In this document: positions 1-4,755 of the stretch, piece after piece
Position numbering within the stretch: the stretch's first letter is position 1
Layout of the letters: each line of letters starts with the position of its first letter
Assembly (NCBI GenBank): GCA_018056145.1
Contig: JAGPGE010000248.1
Span: 1-7,994, forward strand
Direction: 5' to 3'
DNA length: 7,994 nt
From: Armatimonadota bacterium
GTDB lineage: Bacteria > Armatimonadota > Zipacnadia > Zipacnadales > JABUFB01
Program-made: the position numbers and the translations under genes
Notes under the pieces: model-generated
Databases searched by the model: none
The model's input: the letters and a program-made list of their open reading frames with translations, nothing else
Told to the model about the DNA's origin: nothing

Positions 1-1695
1 CGGGTCGGGCCACCACTCCTGATCGGGGTTGCGCGCGTAGACGGGCTTCTCGGCTTTCACGTACCCCACCGTGCGCACGTCGAAGGCGGCCCTGGGGATG
101 CTTGCGCCTTTGGGCCCCACCAGGTTGGCCGGGAGGCTGACCGTAAGACCCCTGATGTCCGCCGTCAGCGGCCAGAGCACGATCTGGAAGGATTCCGCCT
201 CGCCCCTAGCGGCGGACAGCTTCACGGTACCGGTAACGCGCCCCCGGAAGAGTGCGGGGTCGCGGAAGACCTTGTCAGTGCTGTCGGCAACGGCGACAGA
301 CCAGGTGGGCTTCCCGGCGGATTTCCGCGCCAGGGCGTACAGTTCCAGCGGAAGGGCCTTCGCCCGGGCCTGAAGCAGATTGGCGTGCGCTTCGGCCAGG
401 GCGCGGTCCATCTCTCGCCAGCCGGGATCGTCGGTTTCGGCGAGAACGGCTGCCTTGCGCGATAACTCCTCGATGGTTGCGCCGACATCCTGCAGGACAT
501 GCCCCGTTTCTTCGGCATCGCCATACTCCGGCGGCGCCTTGCCGGTGGGCAGGCGCTTGGCCCAGTCGCGGTAGGCATCGATGATAGCATCCAGCCTGGC
601 ACGCACTTCGGCGCCCCGGTGCCGCGCGAGCGCGATCCCCGGCAGACTGACGCTGGCCGCGACCGTTGCCAGTTCGGGCTTCCCCGCGGTGTAGGCCAGT
701 TCGATGGCGGGCTGGCCGGGAATCACCGCGAAGGCGTTGATGCGCCAGGTCTGGCCCGTCTGAAGGCCCGGGTTCACGGCAACGACAGGGATCGCGAGTT
801 CCGCCGTCCAGAGGCCCTCACGGAACCGTCCGGCCGCGGACCAGGCGCGTTCGGCGATGGGTGCGTCCCGGGTGTGCGCCGAGCGTTCCCCGGTGGCAGC
901 CAACTGGAAGAGCAGGGTTCGCTGCCCGAGGCCCTCGGGGTCCAGGGCCACGCCGAGCCGGGCATTCGGGGGCAAGTCGGCGGGGACAGGCGCGGATAGC
1001 AGGAAGTAGAGCGAGTCGGCATCATGGGCAACGCGGGCGCTCGCGCCGTCCACAGGCGCCTGAGTCTCCCCGTTCACCATGATGTGGGCCGGGGAGAGCT
1101 GCCAAAGGGCTTCATCGCCGACGCCGTCGATGATGGGAGGAGCACTCGCTGGGGAGGCCGAGAGATCGATCGGAACCGCCTCAACCACGAGGTCGTCAAA
1201 CCAGACGGTGCCGGTGCTCTCGTGTAGATACAGGTAGATCTCCACCCGACCCTTGTCCCGGGTGTTGAAGGGGACGGTGACCTGCTGCCAATCGCAGTTG
1301 CCGCGTTCATCGAGGACGGGGCCGGCGGCGTGGTGAGACAGCCCGCCTTCGTACCCGCAGTACAATCGCGGGCCGAACCCCCGCGTCTTGATGCCTTCGC
1401 AGCGCACCCAGACGGAGGCCACGAGGCGCTGCCCCGGCCAGGCGTTGTCGACGCCCTGGTACACGTAGGAATAGCTGGAGGGGCGTTCGTGGCGAATGCG
1501 CAGTGAGGCCTGACCGGAGTGGGCGACGGTGAGGTCAATGGAGACGGAACCGGTCTCGTCGGCGCGCCGGTTCCAGTGGTCCGGCAAGCCGTCGGCGTCC
1601 AGGTCAGTCTCGAAATCGGTGTTGGCAAGGGGGACACCCGCCTGGGCGAACCCGGCGGTGGCGCAGATGCATAGCAGCGCGAAAAGCGGACGCAT
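1..1695 (-). CDS. Secreted DUF4091-type protein with two N-terminal carbohydrate-binding-like domains (C-terminus off the window)
   Basis: An open frame of 565 codons runs from ATG at 1695 to the left edge, so the C-terminus is missing. Residues 1-19 form a signal peptide ending in an AxA site (AQA). Residues 20-175 look like a CBM4/9-type beta-sandwich: 'LANTDFE', 'DGLPDHW', 'AHSGQASLRI' and the closing 'VWFDDLVVEAV'. Residues 185-350 resemble a CBM9/DOMON-like domain ('PPIIDGVGDEALW', 'DADSLYFLL'). Residues 355-460 are mainly helical. From about 465 the text matches the entry to DUF4091 proteins: 'ARGEAESFQIVLWPL', then 'VGYVKAEKPVY' and 'WWPDP'. DUF4091 proteins are exported, glycoside-hydrolase-like proteins common in Armatimonadota, Planctomycetota and relatives; the substrate is unknown. 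AGGTGG at 1702-1707, 6 nt before the ATG, supports the start. It lies 57 nt behind the small membrane-protein gene, probably in one transcript. The domain calls are from memory of motifs; any catalytic residues would lie beyond the edge. Confidence 0.85.
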   Translation of the reverse strand, partial: MRPLFALLCICATAGFAQAGVPLANTDFETDLDADGLPDHWNRRADETGSVSIDLTVAHSGQASLRIRHERPSSYSYVYQGVDNAWPGQRLVASVWVRCEGIKTRGFGPRLYCGYEGGLSHHAAGPVLDERGNCDWQQVTVPFNTRDKGRVEIYLYLHESTGTVWFDDLVVEAVPIDLSASPASAPPIIDGVGDEALWQLSPAHIMVNGETQAPVDGASARVAHDADSLYFLLSAPVPADLPPNARLGVALDPEGLGQRTLLFQLAATGERSAHTRDAPIAERAWSAAGRFREGLWTAELAIPVVAVNPGLQTGQTWRINAFAVIPGQPAIELAYTAGKPELATVAASVSLPGIALARHRGAEVRARLDAIIDAYRDWAKRLPTGKAPPEYGDAEETGHVLQDVGATIEELSRKAAVLAETDDPGWREMDRALAEAHANLLQARAKALPLELYALARKSAGKPTWSVAVADSTDKVFRDPALFRGRVTGTVKLSAARGEAESFQIVLWPLTADIRGLTVSLPANLVGPKGASIPRAAFDVRTVGYVKAEKPVYARNPDQEWWPDP

Positions 1696-1736
1696 GGGAG
1701 ACCACCTGTGGGCAGAGAATCTCGGTGAGGCCGGAC

Positions 1737-1752
1737 CCCCGGGATGCCGGGG
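1737..1752. other. Short GC hairpin between the two minus-strand genes
   Basis: CCCCGG (1737-1742) and CCGGGG (1747-1752) are perfect complements around a GATG loop, directly after the stop codon (1753-1755) of the small membrane-protein gene. No T-run follows on either strand, so it is not a standard intrinsic terminator. It could modulate transcription or protect mRNA between the two cistrons, or be chance in GC-rich DNA. Confidence 0.3.
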
Positions 1753-2034
1753 CTACTTCTTCTTCTTGCGGCTCTTGCGGAAAGGGTCCTGCTCCTTCTT
1801 GGCTTGCGCCTTCCGGCGCTTGACCTTGTCGTACTTCTCCAGCAGACGCTGGGCGACCCAGCCGCCTCCGCCGAGTCCCAGGGCGATCAGGGGCACGGAT
1901 ACCACCAGCGACAGCGTGGGGCTATCGCCGATCTCGGGCTTGAGTTCGAAGATCTTGATGAGGGCGAGGGCTGCCAGCGCGAGCCCGATCACAACGCCCA
2001 GCATCATCCACAGCATGTTCTTGAGTTCCTTCAT
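1753..2034 (-). CDS. Small two-helix membrane protein with a lysine/arginine-rich tail
   Basis: This 93-residue protein is not assigned to any family. Residues 8-30 ('MLWMMLGVVIGLALAALALI') form one hydrophobic helix and about 42-66 ('LSLVVSVPLIALGLGGGGWV') a second, glycine-rich one. The last 28 residues are strongly basic, ending 'RKSRKKKK'. The positive-inside rule predicts a helical hairpin with the basic tail in the cytoplasm, where it might touch nucleic acid, phospholipid or an acidic partner; that is inference. The ATG at 2034 is the only start possible, because an in-frame TAG lies three codons upstream (2041-2043). AGGAGG at 2049-2054 is the probable ribosome site, with a rather long 14-nt spacer. 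The gene is first in a probable two-gene unit with the DUF4091-type gene. Codon use matches its neighbours and the transmembrane pattern argues for a real gene. Confidence 0.75.
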   Translation of the reverse strand: MKELKNMLWMMLGVVIGLALAALALIKIFELKPEIGDSPTLSLVVSVPLIALGLGGGGWVAQRLLEKYDKVKRRKAQAKKEQDPFRKSRKKKK

Positions 2035-2095
2035 GCCGGACTAAGAAGCCTCCTGTTGCCGCGCGGTGCGGTGTAGCGTGAATCATCCGTCCACG

Positions 2096-2124
2096 AGTTT
2101 ATCACAGAACAGTGCGCTTGTGCA
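2096..2124 (-). promoter_or_regulatory. Candidate promoter for the minus-strand unit
   Basis: On the minus strand TGCACA (2124-2119) and TAAACT (2101-2096) are separated by 17 nt. Each matches 4 of 6 bases of the sigma-70 hexamers. An overlapping reading, TG-T-GATAAA, gives an extended -10. Transcription would start near 2089, leaving a leader of about 55 nt before the ATG at 2034. The region is AT-richer than its surroundings. This is weak evidence, based on consensus matching only. Confidence 0.3.
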
Positions 2125-2180
2125 GGAGGGAAGGCCGGGCCCGGAAGGACTGCGTTCCCCGGAGGCAGGTATGAACACAG

Positions 2181-2221
2181 GTCACGGGTGTCATCGCCGT
2201 CCAGATGACAGGCCCCGTGAC
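2181..2221. other. Stem-loop 1 of the divergent intergenic region
   Basis: GTCACGGG (2181-2188) pairs with CCCGTGAC (2214-2221), and the adjoining TGTCAT (2189-2194) pairs with ATGACA (2205-2210). This makes a 14-bp stem with a single 3-nt bulge (2211-2213) and a 10-nt loop. It is the longest stem in the region. No gene covers it. It could be part of a leader for the malic enzyme gene or of an independent RNA; a C/T-rich stretch (CTCTTCTC) follows but is not a proper T-run. Confidence 0.5.
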
Positions 2222-2233
2222 TCTTCTCGCGCT

Positions 2234-2274
2234 CCGTGGGGCCCCGTCAGCTGGACGACGCTGACACCCCACGG
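2234..2274. other. Stem-loop 2 of the divergent intergenic region
   Basis: CCGTGGGG (2234-2241) pairs with CCCCACGG (2267-2274), and inside it GTCAGC (2246-2251) pairs with GCTGAC (2260-2265), with a 4/1-nt internal loop and an 8-nt terminal loop. It starts 12 nt after stem-loop 1 and has the same 41-nt length, which suggests the two belong to one structured transcript. Confidence 0.45.
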
Positions 2275-2336
2275 CTCGAGACAGGACGGCTACCGGCCAT
2301 CAGCACCCGCACGCTCGCACCGCGCCGCTCCGTGTC

Positions 2337-2421
2337 CCGTTGCCATCTGTGGGGCGTGCGGCAGTCCCTTTGTCCGCGTGCGGCGTCGTCTCGCCCGCCC
2401 CACGTGACCCAGAGGCAACGG
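2337..2421. other. Stem-loop 3 of the divergent intergenic region (nested helices)
   Basis: CCGTTGCC (2337-2344) is the perfect complement of GGCAACGG (2414-2421). Nested inside, GTGGGGCG (2349-2356) is the perfect complement of CGCCCCAC (2396-2403). The terminal part (2357-2395) can form weaker GC pairs and contains the second copy of a 9-nt direct repeat, GCGTGCGGC (2354-2362 and 2376-2384). Downstream, 2453-2465 and 2495-2520 form two small hairpins. No coding capacity is evident in 2055-2563. The transcribed strand is unknown. Confidence 0.4.
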
Positions 2422-2547
2422 CGCGGGCAGGACGTCCGTCATGTATGAAGGGACACGGCCCGTGTACGCCGAATCTGAGCCCAACCGACCGGAAGTGCTG
2501 ATAGGCTGCGCCACCAGCACCGTGCAAACGCGAACGAAGCCGATTAT

Positions 2548-2553
2548 GGGAGG
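2548..2553 (+). promoter_or_regulatory. Ribosome binding site that fixes the TTG start of the malic enzyme gene
   Basis: GGGAGG lies 10 nt before TTG at 2564. An in-frame TGA at 2555-2557 rules out any earlier start, and no ATG or GTG in frame lies near a purine-rich site downstream, so TTG is the best start. No sigma-70 promoter for the gene could be picked with confidence in the upstream 500 nt. Confidence 0.65.
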
Positions 2554-2563
2554 CTGAGAGAAC

Positions 2564-4231
2564 TTGGGCGCACCCGAGCGGATCAGGGTAAAGAAGCGGG
2601 GGCAGGAACTCCTGCAGGACCCGGCGCTGAATAAGGGCACGGCGTTCACCGAGTGGGAGCGCATTGAGCTGGGGCTGGAGGGCCTGCTGCCCCATCATGT
2701 AGCCACGCTGGACGAGCAGGTGGCGCGGGTCCTCACCAACTATCGCGCGAAACCCTCGCCTCTTGAGCGCTACATCTACCTGCGCGCCCTGCAGGATCGT
2801 AACGAGACCCTCTTCTATGCCGCACTCACCCGGCACCTTAATGAGATGATGCCCGTGGTCTACACGCCCACGGTCGCGGAAGCGGTGGAGGAGTTCTCAC
2901 ACATCTTCCGGGCCGCCCGGGGCCTGTACGTGACTCCCGAAGACGTGGGGCGCATGGAGCAGGTCATCGGCAACGCGCCCCACGATGACGTGGCGATGAT
3001 CGTCTGCACGGATAACGAGGGCATTCTCGGCATTGGCGACCAGGGAACGGGTGGCATGGCGATTCCCATCGGGAAACTGGCGCTGTACGTGGCGGCGGCG
3101 GGCTTCAGGCCCTCTCAGTGCCTGCCGGTATGCCTGGATGTGGGCACGGAGAACCAAGAGCTGCTGGACGACCCGCTGTACCTGGGTGTGAAGGAACGCC
3201 GGCTGCGGGGCGCGGCCTACCACGAGTTCATCGGCGCCTTCGTGGAGGGCGTGCGCGCCTGCATGCCCGGCGCTGTCCTGCAGTGGGAGGATTTCAGCCG
3301 CGCCAATGCCTTCGACAACCTCGCCATGTACCGCGACCGCCTGCCCTCCTTCAATGACGACATCCAGGGCACGGCGCAGGTGACGGTCGCCGCGCTCATG
3401 GGAGCCGCGAAGCTGGCGGAGCGGAGCTTCGCGGACGAAGTGGTCTGCATCATCGGCGCCGGTGGAGCAGGGGTGGGCGTGGCGCAGGGAATCATGGCGG
3501 CGCTCCAGGCCGTGGGAGTGCCCGAAGAACAGGCGAAGCAGCGGGTCTACGTGGTGGACAGCCGCGGGCTGCTTGCGGATGACCGTACGGACCTCGCGGA
3601 CTACAAGCGCCCGGTCGCTGTTTCGGCCGAACTGGTGCGGGACTGGCCCGGGCGATCCGTGTATGACGTCATCGAGAACGCCCGGCCCACGGCGCTGGTT
3701 GGCCTTTCGGGCCAGCCGGGAGCCATCGACCAGAAGGCGGCGGAGATGATGGCGCGGGTCACTCGCAGGCCCGCGATCTTCCCCATGAGCAACCCGACCA
3801 GCAAGGCCGAGGCGCGTCCGGCCGACCTCATCGCCTGGACCGGCGGACAGGCGATCGTGGCTACAGGCAGCCCCTTCGACCCGGTGGAGTACAACTGCCG
3901 CACGTATCACTTCAGCCAGGCCAATAACGTGTATATCTTCCCCGGCGTGGGGCTCGGCGCGTACGCTTCGGGCGCCCGCATGATCAGCGACGCCATGCTC
4001 GCCGCGGCGTCGGGAAGAGTTCATGCGCTGGTCGGGAGTGAGGACTACGAGAAGGGGCTGGTGCTGCCGCCCATCACCGACCTGCGCACGATTGCCGCAG
4101 AGATCGCGGCGGCTGTTGTGGCCCAGGCGGTGCGCGAGGGCCACGCACGGCCGGGAGCGGAAACACTGCATGCCGCAAGGCTCGCGCAGGGCATGTACGT
4201 GCCGGAGTACGCAGAGTACGAACCGGCGTGA
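2564..4231 (+). CDS. maeA: Malic enzyme family protein, probably NAD-dependent (oxaloacetate-decarboxylating)
   Basis: This complete 555-residue cytoplasmic enzyme should oxidatively decarboxylate L-malate to pyruvate with reduction of NAD. The length fits bacterial long-form malic enzymes (about 540-565). The N-terminal signature 'NKGTAFTEWER' is at 23-33 and 'RNETLFY' at 79-85. The catalytic tyrosine is Y100 in 'VVYTPT' and the general-base lysine is K171 in 'IPIGKLALY'. Metal ligands lie in 'QWEDFSR' (240-246) and 'FNDDIQGT' (263-270). The Rossmann dinucleotide loop is GAGGAG (298-303), and D332 at the end of the second strand favours NAD. 'SNPTSKAEA' (409-417) and 'QANNVYIFPGVGLGA' (452-466) complete the family. 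One oddity is that the 'ILGIGD' loop has Glu-Gly before it instead of the usual Glu-Arg, as in the B. subtilis YwkA / malolactic branch, so a malolactic enzyme cannot be excluded. The gene is monocistronic by context. Confidence 0.93.
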   Translation: MGAPERIRVKKRGQELLQDPALNKGTAFTEWERIELGLEGLLPHHVATLDEQVARVLTNYRAKPSPLERYIYLRALQDRNETLFYAALTRHLNEMMPVVYTPTVAEAVEEFSHIFRAARGLYVTPEDVGRMEQVIGNAPHDDVAMIVCTDNEGILGIGDQGTGGMAIPIGKLALYVAAAGFRPSQCLPVCLDVGTENQELLDDPLYLGVKERRLRGAAYHEFIGAFVEGVRACMPGAVLQWEDFSRANAFDNLAMYRDRLPSFNDDIQGTAQVTVAALMGAAKLAERSFADEVVCIIGAGGAGVGVAQGIMAALQAVGVPEEQAKQRVYVVDSRGLLADDRTDLADYKRPVAVSAELVRDWPGRSVYDVIENARPTALVGLSGQPGAIDQKAAEMMARVTRRPAIFPMSNPTSKAEARPADLIAWTGGQAIVATGSPFDPVEYNCRTYHFSQANNVYIFPGVGLGAYASGARMISDAMLAAASGRVHALVGSEDYEKGLVLPPITDLRTIAAEIAAAVVAQAVREGHARPGAETLHAARLAQGMYVPEYAEYEPA

Positions 4232-4238
4232 GGCGGCC

Positions 4239-4248
4239 CTTGCGAACC
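4239..4248. repeat. Left copy of a 10-bp direct repeat (putative target-site duplication)
   Basis: CTTGCGAACC stands 7 nt after the malic enzyme stop codon and abuts the left terminal inverted repeat at 4249. The identical 10-mer stands directly outside the other end of the element (4666-4675). Exact adjacency to both termini is what a target-site duplication looks like. Confidence 0.75.
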
Positions 4249-4276
4249 CAGGAGCATCGGTTCTGTGGCGTGCGTG

Positions 4277-4334
4277 CCGGCTGGGGCCGGATGCTTTGAT
4301 CGTCCCGGCTGGGGCCAGATACGCTTTGATCGTG
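4277..4334. repeat. Tandem repeat of 28 and 30 nt inside the element
   Basis: Two adjacent units, 4277-4304 and 4305-4334, both begin CCGGCTGGGGCC and share GCTTTGATCGT. They differ by one G/A substitution and a 2-nt insertion (AC) in the second. The left arm of the element, between its terminal repeat and its first hairpin, is 87 nt long against 58 nt on the right. The difference of 29 nt equals one unit, so the duplication may explain the asymmetry. Confidence 0.6.
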
Positions 4335-4367
4335 CCCGCGCCCTCCGGGCCTAACCCTTGCCTTACA

Positions 4368-4454
4368 GCCCGCGGAGCGGGCGGCAGCCTATAGCCAGGG
4401 GCGGAAGCCCCTGGATTCCCGCCCCACACCGCGCCTTGAGCCCCCGAAGGGGGC
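4368..4454 (+). repeat. Three-hairpin module, copy 1 (forward orientation)
   Basis: Hairpin a is GCCCGC-GGA-GCGGGC (4368-4382). After 4 nt follows a 33-nt conserved block (4387-4419) that opens GCCTATAG, contains hairpin b CCAGGGGC-GGAA-GCCCCTGG (4395-4414) with a GNRA-type loop, and closes ATTCC. After 20 nt comes hairpin c, GCCCCC-GAA-GGGGGC (4440-4454). The same order and spacing recur inverted at 4488-4575. Confidence 0.7.
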
Positions 4455-4487
4455 GACAGGCCGTCCCCCGGCGCACCCGGACCGGCC

Positions 4488-4575
4488 GCCCCTTCGGGGC
4501 TTGTGATCCTTTGCTCGGGGCCGGAATCCCCCGGCTTCCGCCGGGGGCTATAGGCGGACGGCTCCTTCCGGAGCC
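4488..4575 (-). repeat. Three-hairpin module, copy 2 (inverted orientation)
   Basis: Read on the minus strand from 4575, hairpin a is GGCTCC-GGAA-GGAGCC (4575-4560). Then come a 4-nt gap, a 33-nt block (4555-4523), a 22-nt spacer and hairpin c GCCCC-GAA-GGGGC (4500-4488). The 33-nt block is identical to copy 1 at 27 positions. All six differences fall in stem b, where three base pairs are exchanged on both arms (CCCCCGGC-GGAA-GCCGGGGG), so pairing is kept. Confidence 0.7.
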
Positions 4576-4665
4576 TGACGGCACACGGCCCGGCCTCAAG
4601 ACCACGGACACAAGGCCCTGGTCAAACACGAGGCCGACATCCATGCCGCAAAACCGATGCTCTTG

Positions 4666-4675
4666 CTTGCGAACC
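4666..4675. repeat. Right copy of the 10-bp direct repeat
   Basis: CTTGCGAACC is identical to 4239-4248 and starts at the base after the right terminus of the element. It directly precedes the candidate -35 hexamer of the metallopeptidase gene. Confidence 0.75.
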
Positions 4676-4705
4676 TTGCTGGGTTTGCACGCGCGCGGGT
4701 ACAAT
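4676..4705 (+). promoter_or_regulatory. Candidate sigma-70 promoter for the M48 metallopeptidase gene
   Basis: TACAAT (4700-4705) matches the -10 consensus at 5 of 6 bases. TTGCTG (4676-4681), 18 nt upstream, matches the first three bases of the -35. Transcription would begin near 4712, giving a leader of about 45 nt. The -35 starts at the first base after the direct repeat, so the mobile element lies where upstream activator or UP-element contacts would be. Confidence 0.45.
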
Positions 4706-4743
4706 AAGAGCATGGGTGATGCCGCCGGAAATCCCGTCGCCCT

Positions 4744-4747
4744 GGAG
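4744..4747 (+). promoter_or_regulatory. Ribosome binding site deciding between nested starts
   Basis: Three in-frame starts cluster here: GTG 4747, ATG 4750 and ATG 4756. GGAG at 4744-4747 is 8 nt from the ATG at 4756 but only 2 nt from the ATG at 4750, and it overlaps the GTG. The ATG at 4756 is therefore preferred. It also gives a normal signal peptide start, M-N-R-R. Confidence 0.6.
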
Positions 4748-4755
4748 TGATGCAA

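Larger units (their letters stand above)
4249..4665. mobile_element. 417-bp non-coding MITE-like element with nested inverted hairpin modules
   Basis: The ends are inverted repeats: CAGGAGCATCGGTT at the left (4249-4262) and CAAGAGCATCGGTT read inward from the right (4665-4652), 13 of 14 identical. Similarity continues to 32 nt (4249-4280 against 4665-4634), 25 of 32 identical, six of seven differences being transitions. A 10-bp direct repeat abuts both ends. No transposase is encoded, so any movement would need a trans-acting enzyme. The interior holds a tandem 28/30-nt repeat and two inverted copies of a three-hairpin module. A 10-bp duplication is compatible with IS families such as ISAs1 or IS4, but the terminal bases do not decide the family. 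Alternatively this is a dispersed REPIN-like repeat of the type seen in Planctomycetota-like genomes. Insertion between the malic enzyme stop and the next promoter leaves both genes intact. Confidence 0.7.

Noticed and set aside
2122..2158. CCCGGAAGGA near 2140-2149 recalls the GGAA tetraloop region of SRP RNA
   Set aside because: The neighbouring stem and the AGCA side of the SRP asymmetric loop are missing, so the resemblance is limited to a few bases.
2171..2407. A 78-codon plus-strand frame with GGAGG 5 nt before its ATG
   Set aside because: Codon third positions lack the strong GC preference of the real genes, the product is Arg/Pro/Ser-rich, and the stretch is better explained by stem-loops. 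The good ribosome site is noted, so a short leader peptide is not fully excluded.
2546..2557. A three-codon upstream frame, ATG-GGA-GGC-TGA, covering the ribosome site of the malic enzyme gene
   Set aside because: It has no ribosome site of its own and GGAGG within it is simply the Shine-Dalgarno sequence; probably chance.
2300..2836. A 178-codon minus-strand frame over the start of the malic enzyme gene
   Set aside because: It overlaps the conserved N-terminus of the malic enzyme by more than 250 nt in antisense, with no recognisable content.
4243..4280. Both ends of the element can be read as QEHRFCG in the same frame relative to the repeat, suggesting a coding fossil
   Set aside because: Matching frames are a trivial result of the terminal inverted repeat; the left frame soon meets stop codons, and the differences fit neutral transitions.
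2897..4429. A 510-codon open frame on the minus strand opposite the malic enzyme gene
   Set aside because: It is a by-product of GC-rich codon use; the plus-strand protein matches its family from end to end, while the antisense translation is Arg/His/Pro-rich with no recognisable domain.
4387..4575. The repeated hairpins as a CRISPR array
   Set aside because: There are only two copies, in opposite orientation, with no regular spacers and no cas genes nearby.
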